64,000 nt of DNA. It comes from Paraconexibacter algicola (GTDB lineage Bacteria; Actinomycetota; Thermoleophilia; Solirubrobacterales; Solirubrobacteraceae). The stretch spans positions 279,380 through 343,379 of the forward strand of contig NZ_PYYB01000004.1 in the NCBI RefSeq assembly GCF_003044185.1, in the 5' to 3' direction. The position numbers were made by a program, and so were the translations under genes. The notes below the pieces were generated by a model. That model was not told the DNA's origin. It did not search any database and saw nothing but the letters and a program-made list of their open reading frames with translations. The number at the start of each line of letters is the position of its first letter. The first letter of the stretch is position 1. Shown here piece after piece: positions 41,637 through 50,062 of this stretch.

Positions 41637-42551
41637 ATGGCGCGCGTGGACGACCTGCCGGCCGATCAGAAGGCCGTCATCCAGCTCCTGCTCAAGCAGG
41701 GCAAGACCTACGACGAGCTCGCGGCGCTGCTGCGGCTCGACGGTGCGGGGGTCCGCGACCGTGCGCTCGACGCCCTCGACAGCCTCGGTCCCGACGACAC
41801 CGGCGACCTCGAGTCCGAGCGCCAGGACGACATCTCCGACTTCCTGCTCGGGCAGCAGACCGCGTCCCAGCGCGCGGCGACCCGCGAGTTCCTCGAGACC
41901 TCGGCCGCCGGGCGCGCGTGGGCGCGGGTCGTCGCGGCCGAGCTGCGCCCGATCGGCGGCGACGCGCTCCCGGACATCCCGGCGGGCGGCCGCGAGGTCG
42001 ACGAGGCGTTCGACGCGCTCGAGGCGCGCAAGGTCGCCCGCCAGGAGCGCGCGAAGTCCTCGCGGCTGGGCGGGCTGCTCGTCCTCATCGGCGTCGGCGT
42101 CGCGATCGCGGTCGGCGGCGTGCTGCTGATCGGCGGTGGCGACGACGAGAGCGACGACACGCCGACGACGACGCAGGCGGCGTCCACCGGCCCGACCGGC
42201 ACCCCGTCGGTCGACGCGCAGATCAACCTGACGGCGGCCGTCCAGGGCTCGAAGGCCCTCGGCGTCGCGCAGGTCCTCTCCCAGGACGGGCAGCGCGCGC
42301 TGGCCGTCACGGCGCAGGACCTGCAGCCCAGCTCCCGCTACGTCGTGTGGCTCTACAACTCCCCGTCGGACGCGCAGTTCCTCGGGTTCGCGCCGCCGGT
42401 CGGCGACGACGGTCGCCTCAGCGGCCTGGCGCCCGTGCCGGCCGAGGCCACGAAGTTCCGCCAGCTCGTCATCACCAAGGAGAAGGTGGACCGCCCGAGC
42501 AAGCCCGGCACGATCGTGCTCCGCGGCCAGCTCGACCTCGGCGGCAACTAG
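41637..42551 (+). CDS. Membrane protein with sigma-region-4-like N-terminus and RskA-like extracytoplasmic domain
   Basis: 304 residues. Residues 6-48 (LPADQKAVIQLLLKQGKTYD, then ELAALLRLDGAGVRDRALDA) look like a sigma-70 region 4 helix-turn-helix. A cytoplasmic helical segment follows, then one transmembrane helix (about 144-165), a Thr-rich linker, and an outside domain of about 100 residues with SSRYVVWLYNSPSDAQFLGF, like the anti-sigma-K RskA fold. It may be a membrane regulator of an extracytoplasmic signal. TAGGCT 9 nt before the ATG suggests a leaderless mRNA. Confidence 0.65.
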   Translation: MARVDDLPADQKAVIQLLLKQGKTYDELAALLRLDGAGVRDRALDALDSLGPDDTGDLESERQDDISDFLLGQQTASQRAATREFLETSAAGRAWARVVAAELRPIGGDALPDIPAGGREVDEAFDALEARKVARQERAKSSRLGGLLVLIGVGVAIAVGGVLLIGGGDDESDDTPTTTQAASTGPTGTPSVDAQINLTAAVQGSKALGVAQVLSQDGQRALAVTAQDLQPSSRYVVWLYNSPSDAQFLGFAPPVGDDGRLSGLAPVPAEATKFRQLVITKEKVDRPSKPGTIVLRGQLDLGGN

Positions 42552-42578
42552 CCGCGGCCGGTCGCGTCCGGCGCCGCC

Positions 42579-43022
42579 TCAGGCGGCGTCGGCGTGCAGC
42601 CGCTCGAGGCCGTCGAGCGCCTCGTCCAGCAGCGTCCGCGACGCCTTGCGGACCATCGGGCCCCCGAGTCGCGAGACGCCCTTCATCCTCGTCGTCTGCA
42701 CGACGGTGACCTTCGTGCCCGCGGACTGCGGGTCGAGCCGCACCTCGATGCTCGACGCCTCGAGCAGGTTCTCGAACGGCGTGCCCTCGACCTCCTGCGC
42801 CCAGCCGGCGCGGGTCGGCTCGTCCAGGGCGGTCAGCCGGAAGTCCGCGCGCACGCTGCGGCCGCGCTCGGTCGTCATCACCTGCGTGAAGGAGCTGTCG
42901 TCGACCGCCTCGACGCGCAGGACCCGCGGCCACCAGCGCGGCAGGTGGTACGGGTCGCCGACGATCGTCCACAGCTCCTGCGGGGTGGCCGGGATGACGC
43001 GCGAGCGCTTGGTCGTGGGCAC
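42579..43022 (-). CDS. SRPBCC family protein
   Basis: 147 residues with the START/polyketide-cyclase-like fold: RSRVIPATPQELWTIVGDPY and HLPRWWPRVLRVEAVD at the N-terminus, a long C-terminal helix (RTLLDEALDGLERLHADA), and alternating strands between. Such proteins bind hydrophobic ligands in a helix-grip cavity; the ligand is unknown. GTG start at 43022, 6 bp after the apt stop, so it is likely co-transcribed with apt. Confidence 0.85.
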   Translation of the reverse strand: MPTTKRSRVIPATPQELWTIVGDPYHLPRWWPRVLRVEAVDDSSFTQVMTTERGRSVRADFRLTALDEPTRAGWAQEVEGTPFENLLEASSIEVRLDPQSAGTKVTVVQTTRMKGVSRLGGPMVRKASRTLLDEALDGLERLHADAA

Positions 43023-43028
43023 GGGCGG

Positions 43029-43574
43029 CTACTCGCTCTCGTAGGTGACCAGCGCGTGGACGGGGCGCGGCTCGAGCGCGGCACGGCCGGGCAGGAACGC
43101 GAGCTCCACGAGGAACGCGCAGCCCGCGACGGTGCCGCCGAGCTGCTCGACGAGCTCGCACAGCGCGCGGGCGGTCCCGCCGGTGGCCAGCAGGTCGTCG
43201 TGGACGAGGACGCGCGCCCCGTGGGCGACGGCGTCGCTGTGCAGCTCCAGGGCGTCGGTGCCGTACTCGAGCGCGTACTCGGCCCGGACGGTGGTGTGCG
43301 GGAGCTTGCCCGGCTTGCGGGCGAGCACGAAGCCGCAGCCCAGCTCGCGGGCGAGCGCCGGTCCGAGCAGGAAGCCGCGGGCCTCCGCCCCGATGACGAC
43401 GTCCGGGGCCAGCGGGCGCGCCGCCGCGGCGAGGCCGCGGACGGCCGCGTCGAGCGCCACGGGGTCGGCGAGCAGCGTGGTGATGTCCTTGAAGCCGATG
43501 CCGGGCGACGGGAAGTCCGGGATCTCCCGGATCGCCGCGCGCAGGTCGACGGCTTTCGGGTCGGGCGTGCTCAC
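43029..43574 (-). CDS. apt: Adenine phosphoribosyltransferase
   Basis: 181-residue purine-salvage enzyme that makes AMP from adenine and PRPP. IPDFPSPGIGFKDITTLLAD near the N-terminus is diagnostic of Apt, and ARVLVHDDLLATGGTA (about 121-136) is the PRPP-binding loop. EARGFLLG (near 64) completes the active site. Full length. The start overlaps the stop of the MerR gene by 4 bp, placing apt at the end of the FHA-MerR operon. Confidence 0.95.
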   Translation of the reverse strand: MSTPDPKAVDLRAAIREIPDFPSPGIGFKDITTLLADPVALDAAVRGLAAAARPLAPDVVIGAEARGFLLGPALARELGCGFVLARKPGKLPHTTVRAEYALEYGTDALELHSDAVAHGARVLVHDDLLATGGTARALCELVEQLGGTVAGCAFLVELAFLPGRAALEPRPVHALVTYESE

Positions 43575-44353
43575 CCGGCGATCTTGCGCAGGTCGCGGAT
43601 CAGCAGCAGGTGCTTGAGGTGCGTGGTGACCGCGGCGAGGTTCTCGAGCGCCTCCAGCGCCTCCTTGCGGCGCTCGACGTTGCGCGAGCGCAGCGCCGGC
43701 GCGAGCAGCTGCTGCAGCAGTGCGGCCTCGCGGTCGGCGGAGGTGCGGAACACGCGCAGGTTGCGTCCGCCGACGCCGTAGCGGGCGAGCTCGGCGACGG
43801 CGCGCACGATCTCCCGCTCGGTCTCGTCGTAGTACTTCGTGCCCGCGCGGAGGTCGCCGCGGATGACGCCGTACTCCTCGAGCTCCTGCACGAGCTTCGG
43901 GTCGGCGCGGGTCTCCTCGACGACGTCGGCGAGCGAGTACATCGGGGCGTTGGGGCTGACGGTGACGCTCGTGCGGCGGCGGGCGCGCGGGTCGGCGCCG
44001 GGGCCGGACGGGGCCGGGGTGGCGCGCTCGTCCTCCTGGGCGCGGCCGGAGGCGAGCTCCTGGCGGATGACGCGCAGCGGCAGGAACTCGTCGCGCTGGA
44101 GCCGCAGGATCGTGCGCAGCCGCTGGACGTCGGAGGCGCTGTACAGCCGGTAGCCGCCGGGCGTGCGCCGCGGCTGCAGCAGCTTCTGGTCCTCGAGGTA
44201 GCGGATCTTCGAGATCGAGATGTCGGGGAACTCGGTCTGCAGCGACTTGCAGACCGCCCCGATCGTCATCGACTTGCGCGGCCGCTCGGACGGCTCGGGG
44301 TCGGGCTCGCCGGGACCACCGATCGGGTCGAGGTGCGGCTCGGCCACCGACAT
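43571..44353 (-). CDS. MerR family regulator, FtsR-like
   Basis: 260 residues. The N-terminal MerR domain (about 30-100) reads MTIGAVCKSLQTEFPDISIS, then KIRYLEDQKLLQPRRTPGGY and RLYSASDVQRLRTILRLQRD. The C-terminal part is long, like FtsR-type regulators found next to FHA-domain genes in actinobacteria; FtsR activates ftsZ in Corynebacterium. The start overlaps the FHA stop by 1 bp (TGATG coupling), and the 3' end overlaps apt by 4 bp. The role here is inferred from context. Confidence 0.85.
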   Translation of the reverse strand: MSVAEPHLDPIGGPGEPDPEPSERPRKSMTIGAVCKSLQTEFPDISISKIRYLEDQKLLQPRRTPGGYRLYSASDVQRLRTILRLQRDEFLPLRVIRQELASGRAQEDERATPAPSGPGADPRARRRTSVTVSPNAPMYSLADVVEETRADPKLVQELEEYGVIRGDLRAGTKYYDETEREIVRAVAELARYGVGGRNLRVFRTSADREAALLQQLLAPALRSRNVERRKEALEALENLAAVTTHLKHLLLIRDLRKIAG

Positions 44354-44826
44354 CAACGGGTGAGGAACGTGAGCTTGTACTTGCCGATCTGCAGCTCGTC
44401 GCCGTCGGCGAGGCGCTGGCTCTCGATCCGCTGGCGGTTCACGTAGGTGCCGTTGAGCGACCCGAGGTCGTCGAGATGCCAGTCGGCGCCACGACGGACG
44501 ACGAGCGCGTGGTCGCGGGAGACGGTGACGTCGTCGAGGAAGACGGCGGAGTCGGGGCGCCGGCCGATCGAGTGGCGCTCGCCGTCGAGCGGGAAGCTCT
44601 CGCCGACCCGCCCGCCGCCGGCGCGGATGACGAGCGCCGCGCCCTGCGCGACGACGTCGTCGAGGTCGACGGGGATGAACTCCCCGGTCTCCCCCACGCG
44701 GTAGGTCGCCGTCTGGGACTCCCCGGACTCCGCGGTGCCGGTCGCGCCGATGTACGCGCCGCACTTCTGGCAGTAGTTCGCGCCCTCCGCGTTGACGAAG
44801 GCGCACTCGGGGCAGTGGACGGCCAC
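44353..44826 (-). CDS. Zinc-ribbon/FHA domain protein, GarA-like
   Basis: 157 residues. The N-terminal zinc ribbon has CPEC and CQKC (residues 4-21). A linker with Thr/Ser near SQTATYRVGETGEF could be phosphorylated. The FHA domain (about 75-157) has HSIGRRPDSAVFLDDVTVSR, DHALV and LNGTYVNRQRI, which contain the Arg, Ser and Asn that bind phosphothreonine. Resembles GarA/FhaA-type signalling adaptors of Ser/Thr kinases, although those lack the zinc ribbon. Coupled to the MerR gene. Confidence 0.88.
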   Translation of the reverse strand: MAVHCPECAFVNAEGANYCQKCGAYIGATGTAESGESQTATYRVGETGEFIPVDLDDVVAQGAALVIRAGGGRVGESFPLDGERHSIGRRPDSAVFLDDVTVSRDHALVVRRGADWHLDDLGSLNGTYVNRQRIESQRLADGDELQIGKYKLTFLTR

Positions 44827-44856
44827 GTTGCTCGCTTCCCTCCCTGGGGCTCGGGG

Positions 44857-45114
44857 CTAGACGCCCGTGTCCTCGCCGGCGGCGCGGCCCGCGAGGATGT
44901 CGGTCAGGCGCTGCACGTCGGCCCCGGTGATGACCTCTTCACCGGTCTCGTGCTTCTTGCGCAGCCGGTTGACGAGCTCGGCGCGGAGGATGTCGATCTT
45001 CCCGTGGAGGATCCGACGCTTGTAGGAGATGTCGATCTCCTCCTCGGTGAGCTGCTGGATGAGGTCCTTCAGCTCCTGGTCCGACAGGGACCCGAGGTCC
45101 GGGAAGGTGTCCAT
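44857..45114 (-). CDS. RsiG-type c-di-GMP-binding anti-sigma factor (single-motif form)
   Basis: 85 residues, mainly a helical hairpin: SDQELKDLIQQLTEEEIDIS continues into YKRRILHGKIDILRAELVNR. The c-di-GMP signature of RsiG is E(X3)S(X2)R(X3)Q(X3)D; here residues Glu26, Ser30, Arg33, His37 and Asp41 fit with His in place of Gln. Streptomyces RsiG has two such motifs, while the Rubrobacter type has one and acts as a dimer; this short protein is of the single-motif type. It probably holds a WhiG/FliA-like sigma factor. It lies 31 bp upstream of the FHA gene. Confidence 0.75.
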   Translation of the reverse strand: MDTFPDLGSLSDQELKDLIQQLTEEEIDISYKRRILHGKIDILRAELVNRLRKKHETGEEVITGADVQRLTDILAGRAAGEDTGV

Positions 45115-45189
45115 GCGTGATCTCGCTCCTGCGCGCGGTGGGTGGAAGGTGTCCGCGGCCGCGCGAGCATACCAGCGGGCTCCGAAGGG

Positions 45190-45960
45190 TCAACCAGAGC
45201 TTGAGGGTGCACCGTTCCGTGCAGCGATCTGGCGGCGCGCCTCACGGATGTACAGGACGGTCGCGGTCCAGCCCAGGCCGAGGCCGAGCACGAGGCTCGC
45301 CACCGCCAGCCAGTGCAGGTCGACGAGCGCGAAGAAGATCGCCCCCATCGTCGGCCCGACCGCGAGCCGCCCGGGCCAGTTGATCCGCAGCGTCGCGCCG
45401 CGCTTCAGCGCGTAGCGGCCGCCGAACAGCATCAGCACCTCGCGCGCGACGACGAGCGCCAGCGCCCAGCGGGGCAGCAGCTCGAAGTTCCAGACCACGA
45501 CGACGCCGGAGATCACGAGCATCCGGTCGACGATCGGGTCCAGCAGCGCGCCGAACCGCGAGTACTGGCCGGTGATCCGCGCCGCGAACCCGTCGAGGTA
45601 GTCGCTCCAGCCGATGACCGCGAAGATGATCGCCGGCAGCGCGTCGGTCCCGGACTCGGAGCCGAGCGCGAGGACGAGGAACACGGGGATCAGCAGGGCC
45701 CGCACGAAGCCGATCGCGTTCGGGATCGTCCAGACGTTCCAGGGCGCGTCCTCGAGCGTGGCGCGGGGCGGCGGGCCCGAGCGGTCGAGCCCGAACAGCC
45801 GCCGCGCGGTCATGCGGATGTCCTCGGTGCGCTCGAGCGTCGTCTCGCGCGCCTGCTCGACGCGGCCGCGCGCGGTGTCGCGCGCCTGCTCGACGCGCTC
45901 GCGCGTGTTCTCGCGGGCCTGCTCGACGCGTTCGCGCGGCGTCAGGGGAGGGTCGCCCAC
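45190..45960 (-). CDS. pgsA: CDP-diacylglycerol-glycerol-3-phosphate 3-phosphatidyltransferase
   Basis: 256-residue membrane enzyme of phosphatidylglycerol synthesis. The CDP-alcohol phosphotransferase motif reads DYLDGFAAR, then GALLDPIVD, giving all four aspartates; about five transmembrane helices follow residue 75. The first 54 residues are an unusual extension made of four 11-residue units (residues 9-52). A GTG at 45960, overlapping the proS 3' end by 19 bp with CAGGAG just before it, is the best start; catalytic similarity begins later, so shorter starts remain possible. Confidence 0.85.
   Translation of the reverse strand: MGDPPLTPRERVEQARENTRERVEQARDTARGRVEQARETTLERTEDIRMTARRLFGLDRSGPPPRATLEDAPWNVWTIPNAIGFVRALLIPVFLVLALGSESGTDALPAIIFAVIGWSDYLDGFAARITGQYSRFGALLDPIVDRMLVISGVVVVWNFELLPRWALALVVAREVLMLFGGRYALKRGATLRINWPGRLAVGPTMGAIFFALVDLHWLAVASLVLGLGLGWTATVLYIREARRQIAARNGAPSSSG
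45805..45936 (-). repeat. Four 33-bp units encoding 11-residue repeats in the PgsA N-terminus
   Basis: Units RERVEQARENT, RERVEQARDTA, RGRVEQARETT and LERTEDIRMTA follow each other exactly (residues 9-52 of the 45960 start). The 11-residue period suits a long amphipathic helix lying on a membrane or a right-handed coiled coil. Confidence 0.85.
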
Positions 45961-47645
45961 AGCTCCTGCACCGCCTCGGCGGCGCCCGCGACGGGGACGC
46001 CCTCCTCGTGGTCGACCTGGCCGCGGCGACCCTGCGCCTCGAGCCGGCCCGACTCCAGCGAGCGGCGGCCGAGCGTCAGCCGCAGCGGGCAGCCGAGCAG
46101 CTCGGCGTCGGCGAACTTCGCGCCGGCGCCACCGTCGCGGTCGTCGTACACGACCTCGATGCCCGCCTCCTGCAGCTCGGCGTAGAGGGCGTCGGCGGCC
46201 TCGCGCTCGGGCGACCCGGCCTTGCCGAGCGACACGAGCTCGACGTCCCACGGCGCGATCGCCTTCGGCCACGCGATCCCGCGCTCGTCGGCGAACTGCT
46301 CGACCGAGGCGGCGGCGATCCGCGCGGGCCCGATGCCGTAGCAGCCCATGACGACCGGCTGCTGCTTGCCGTCCGGGTCCAGGTAGGTGGCGCCCAGCGG
46401 CTCGGAGTAGCGGGTGCCGAGCTGGAAGATGTTGCCGATCTCGATCGCCGGCTCGATGCGGACCGGGACCCCGTCGACGGTGTCGCCGAGCACGACCTCG
46501 CGCACGTCCCCGCGCGTGAAGCCGAAGTCGCGGCCGGGCCGCACGCCCTGGAGGTGCACGCCCTCCTCGTTGGCGCCGGTCGTGTACGAGGCGCCGTCGT
46601 CGTCGCGGACGGCGCGGTCGAGCAGCACGTCGACCTGCGCGCCGACGGGGCCCAGCGAGCCGGGCGGGCCGAGCCGCTCGCGGATCTCCTCCTCGGTGGC
46701 GGGCCGCCACGGCGCGCCGAGGTGGTTGCGCAGCTTCGTCTCGGAGATCTGGTGGTCGCCGCGCACGAGCACGAGCAGGAACCGGTCCTCCCCCGCGACG
46801 ACCGGGAACGACTTCATCTGCGCCCCGTGCGGGATGCCCAGCAGCGAGGAGACGGCCTCGATCGTGCGCGCTCCGGGCGTCTCGACGCGGACCGGGGCGT
46901 CCAGCGGGGCGGGCAGCTCGACGGGCTGCGCGTCGGCGCTGGCGATCTCGAGGTTCGCGCTGTAGGCGCCGGCGATGACGACGTCGTCCTCCCCCGCGGC
47001 GCACGGGGCCATGTACTCGTGCGCCATCGTGCCGCCCATCATCCCGACGTCGGAGCGGCACTCGACCCACTCCAGGCCGCAGCGGTCGTAGATGCGGGCG
47101 TAGGCGCCGCGGTGGTGCTCGTAGGTCTCCTCGAGGCCCGCCTGGTCGCGGTCGAACGAGTAGGCGTCCTTCATGACGAACTCGCGCGTGCGCAGCACGC
47201 CGGCGCGCGGGCGCGGCTCGTCGCGCTCCTTCGTCTGGAAGTGGTAGAGGACCTTGGGGAGCTCGCGGTAGGACTTCACCACCTGGGCGACGTGGAAGGT
47301 CACCGCCTCCTCGTGGGTCATCGCGAGCACCATGTCCGCGTCCTTACGGTCGCGGAGGCGCATCAGCTCAGCGCCGACGGTGTCGTAGCGGCCGGAGCGC
47401 TTCCACAGCTCGGCGGGCAGCAGGACCGGCATGAGCATCTCCTGCCCGCCGATCGCGTCCATCTCCTCGCGGACGATCTGGACGATCTTCTGGTGGACGC
47501 GCCAGCCGGCCGGCAGCCAGCTCCACAGGCCCGCGCCGATCTGCCGCACGAGCCCGGCGCGCACCATCAGCTGGTGCGAGAGGGCCTCGGCGTCGGCGGG
47601 CGGCTGGCGCTCGGTGGGCAGGAGCAGGCTGGAGAGACGCGTCAT
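45942..47645 (-). CDS. proS: Prolyl-tRNA synthetase
   Basis: 567-residue class II aminoacyl-tRNA synthetase of the bacterial type with an inserted editing domain (about 225-400). Motif 1 is in GAGLWSWLPAGWRVHQKIVQ, motif 2 in TKERDEPRPRAGVLRTREFV with MKDAYSFD, and motif 3 in GCYGIGPARIAAAS. The C-terminal anticodon-binding domain is present (IAPWDVELVSLGK). Full length. The pgsA gene starts within its last codons. Confidence 0.97.
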   Translation of the reverse strand: MTRLSSLLLPTERQPPADAEALSHQLMVRAGLVRQIGAGLWSWLPAGWRVHQKIVQIVREEMDAIGGQEMLMPVLLPAELWKRSGRYDTVGAELMRLRDRKDADMVLAMTHEEAVTFHVAQVVKSYRELPKVLYHFQTKERDEPRPRAGVLRTREFVMKDAYSFDRDQAGLEETYEHHRGAYARIYDRCGLEWVECRSDVGMMGGTMAHEYMAPCAAGEDDVVIAGAYSANLEIASADAQPVELPAPLDAPVRVETPGARTIEAVSSLLGIPHGAQMKSFPVVAGEDRFLLVLVRGDHQISETKLRNHLGAPWRPATEEEIRERLGPPGSLGPVGAQVDVLLDRAVRDDDGASYTTGANEEGVHLQGVRPGRDFGFTRGDVREVVLGDTVDGVPVRIEPAIEIGNIFQLGTRYSEPLGATYLDPDGKQQPVVMGCYGIGPARIAAASVEQFADERGIAWPKAIAPWDVELVSLGKAGSPEREAADALYAELQEAGIEVVYDDRDGGAGAKFADAELLGCPLRLTLGRRSLESGRLEAQGRRGQVDHEEGVPVAGAAEAVQELWATLP

Positions 47646-47678
47646 CGGCCGGGCAAGCGTATCCGCGTTGCGACGGCG

Positions 47679-49190
47679 TCAGCCGCGCGCCACGCGCTCG
47701 CAGCCGCGGACGCGGTCGCGGCGGTCGACGCGGGCCTGGTCCGAACCGCGACCGCAGTCGACGGTCTCCGCGGTGCGGTCGCGCGCGTCGACGCGGTCGT
47801 CGCCGTCGCCGGCCTCGACGCGGTCCACCCCGGGGCCCGGCAGCAGGAGGTCCGCCCCGGCGCCGCCGAGCAGCCGGTCCCGTCCGAGCCCGCCGCGCAG
47901 GGTGTCGGCGCCCGGGCCACCCTCCAGCCGGTCGTTCCCGGCGGCCCCGGCGAGGCGGTCGTCCCCGGTGCCGCCGTCCAGGACGTCGCTGCCCGGCCCG
48001 CCCTCCAGGCAGTCGGGGCCGTCGCCGCCGCGCAGCAGGTCGCGGCCCGCCCGGCCGATCAGCCGGTCCCCGAAGCCGGTGCCGTTCAGGACCTCGTCGT
48101 CCCCGGTCCCGGTCTGGACGTTCGCGCACGGAGCGACGGTGAACGGGCGCGCGGCCGGGGCGACGCTCTCGGCGGTCAGGCGGGTCTGCGCGGCGGCGGA
48201 CTCGTCACCGGCGACGAGCTCGGTCCCGCGCGCGCTCGCGCGCGCCTGCGTGCGGGCGACCGCGTCGACGGGCCCGGACAGCGTCACGGTGACCCTGACG
48301 GCGTCCCCGGGCGCGAGCCGGCCGAGCGCGCAGCGGGTCACGACGTCGGCCGTCGGCGCGCACGCCCCGGGGGCGTCCACGGCGGTCGGCGTGGCGCCCT
48401 CGACGGACTCGAGGTCGAGGACGGCCGCGTCGGCGGGGCTGGCGCCGCGGTTGCGCACGACGTAGACGTGGGTCAGCGGCCGCCCGGCGACCGCGTAGGT
48501 GGGCGCCGACGCGCTCGCGACGAGGTCGATGGCGCAGGCGCCGACCCGCGCGGGATCGGCGGGGCAGTCGTCCTGGGTGAGGTCGCCGTGAGCGTCCCCG
48601 TCGGCGTCGGGCTCGAGGTCGCCCGCGAGCTGGAGGTCGCCCGGGGAGCCTGCCGCGGCGTCAGGGGCGCGCGACGCCGCGCCGACCGGCCAGGCCGGAG
48701 GCTCCGCGACGACCGCGGCCGCCCCCGTGACCGCGGAGGCGACGGCGACCGGCGGCAGCGTCGCGCCGCGGACCGCGAGCAGGTCCCCCTCGCGGACCGC
48801 GAGCCGCACCGGCCAGCGCTGGACCCCGGTGCCGCCGTCGAGCGCTCGCGCGGGGGCGGCGGCGACCGGGCGCAGCAGACCCGCCCCGTCCGGGCGCAGC
48901 ACCCGGACCTGGAGCTCGTCGGTGGTCCCGGCGGCGGCCCGCAGCCGGATCGCGACGAGGACGCCGTCGCGCGGCATGCCCGCCGGACGGCCGGCGGCGT
49001 CGCGGACGAGCGCGACGGTGCAGGCGGTCGCGTCGGCACCCGGGCACGGCTGCCCTCCGGCGCCGGGGACCGCGACGAGGGTCGGCTGCCCGACCGGCTC
49101 GGCGGCGGCAGCGGCCGCCGGGACCGCCGCGGCGACGGCCAGGAGGAGCGCCAGCGGACGGGCGCGGAAGGCGATGCGTGGGACCCCCAT
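47679..49190 (-). CDS. Secreted protein with RTX (hemolysin-type) calcium-binding repeats
   Basis: 503 residues with a signal peptide (PLALLLAVAAAVPAAAAAAE). A central part resembles CARDB-like domains (ASAPTYAVAGRPLTHVYVVR) and has a thrombospondin-3-like loop, DADGDAHGDLTQDDCP. Residues about 375-465 hold RTX nonapeptide repeats of the GGxGxDxLx type (for example GGPGSDVLDGGTGDDRLAGA), which bind calcium after secretion. No enzyme domain was recognised. It starts 114 bp from the divergent superoxide dismutase gene. Confidence 0.8.
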   Translation of the reverse strand: MGVPRIAFRARPLALLLAVAAAVPAAAAAAEPVGQPTLVAVPGAGGQPCPGADATACTVALVRDAAGRPAGMPRDGVLVAIRLRAAAGTTDELQVRVLRPDGAGLLRPVAAAPARALDGGTGVQRWPVRLAVREGDLLAVRGATLPPVAVASAVTGAAAVVAEPPAWPVGAASRAPDAAAGSPGDLQLAGDLEPDADGDAHGDLTQDDCPADPARVGACAIDLVASASAPTYAVAGRPLTHVYVVRNRGASPADAAVLDLESVEGATPTAVDAPGACAPTADVVTRCALGRLAPGDAVRVTVTLSGPVDAVARTQARASARGTELVAGDESAAAQTRLTAESVAPAARPFTVAPCANVQTGTGDDEVLNGTGFGDRLIGRAGRDLLRGGDGPDCLEGGPGSDVLDGGTGDDRLAGAAGNDRLEGGPGADTLRGGLGRDRLLGGAGADLLLPGPGVDRVEAGDGDDRVDARDRTAETVDCGRGSDQARVDRRDRVRGCERVARG

Positions 49191-49304
49191 CGGCCGGGGA
49201 TGATGACCGCTGGCCCGGTCGGCGCGCGGCGGCGTCCGGGGCAGCGCGACGCCGAGGGATAGGCTTGGCGTGCGTACCACCCGACACACCTCCAGGAGAA
49301 CTCC

Positions 49305-49910
49305 ATGGCCTTCACCGTTCCCCCGCTCCCCTACGCCTTCGACGCGCTCGAGCCGCACATCGACGCGCAGACGATGGAGATCCATCACGACAAGCACCAC
49401 CAGGCCTACGTCGACAAGCTCAACGCCGCGGTCGAGGGCACCGAGTGGGCCGACAAGTCGATCGAGGAGATCGTCGCGAACCTCGACAGCCTCCCCGACG
49501 ACAAGAAGGGCCCGGTCCGCAACAACGGCGGCGGCCACTACAACCACAGCCTGTTCTGGGAGTCGCTGAGCGGCTCCGGCGGCGGCGCCCCCGACGGGGA
49601 GCTCGGCGCGGCGATCGACGAGGCGTTCGGCTCGTTCGACGCCTTCAAGGAGCAGTTCGAGGCGGCCGGCGTCGGCCAGTTCGGCTCCGGCTGGGCGTGG
49701 CTCGTGCTCGACGGCGGCACGCTCGCGATCACCAGCACCCCGAACCAGGACTCGCCGCTCACCGCGGGCAAGACCCCGCTGCTGGGCAACGACGTCTGGG
49801 AGCACGCGTACTACCTGAAGTACCAGAACAAGCGCCCGGACTACCTGAAGGCGTTCTGGAACGTCGTCGACTGGGCGAAGGTCGCGGAGCGCTTCGCCGC
49901 CGCGAAGTAG
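49305..49910 (+). CDS. sodA: Superoxide dismutase, Fe/Mn type
   Basis: 201 residues. Metal ligands are in [15 protein letters not shown] (first His near 25), [13 protein letters not shown] (second His near 79) and [19 protein letters not shown] (Asp and His). GSGWAWLV is typical of the family. The second-sphere residues look manganese-like, but metal use cannot be fixed by eye. An AGGAG ribosome-binding site lies 7 nt before the ATG. It removes superoxide in the cytosol. Confidence 0.95.
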   Translation: MAFTVPPLPYAFDALEPHIDAQTMEIHHDKHHQAYVDKLNAAVEGTEWADKSIEEIVANLDSLPDDKKGPVRNNGGGHYNHSLFWESLSGSGGGAPDGELGAAIDEAFGSFDAFKEQFEAAGVGQFGSGWAWLVLDGGTLAITSTPNQDSPLTAGKTPLLGNDVWEHAYYLKYQNKRPDYLKAFWNVVDWAKVAERFAAAK

Positions 49911-50062
49911 CAGTCGTTCCGGACATCGCGCGCCGTCCGTCCACCCCGGCGGGGCGGCGGCGCGCCCCCGGAACTCCGACGCTACTCTCGTGTTCCGACC
50001 CGCGGGAACGGTCGCTCCAGGCCGCCCGCCCGTCCGAGCACCCGACCTGAAGCCGGAGCCCG

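Noticed and set aside
45805..45936. Tandem repeat considered as a CRISPR array or mobile-element repeat
   Set aside because: The 33-bp units are contiguous, in frame and inside pgsA, with no spacers.
46008..49262. 1084-codon plus-strand frame
   Set aside because: It covers proS and the RTX protein in antisense and is rich in Arg/Asp/Gly repeats produced by codon bias; both opposite-strand genes are well supported.
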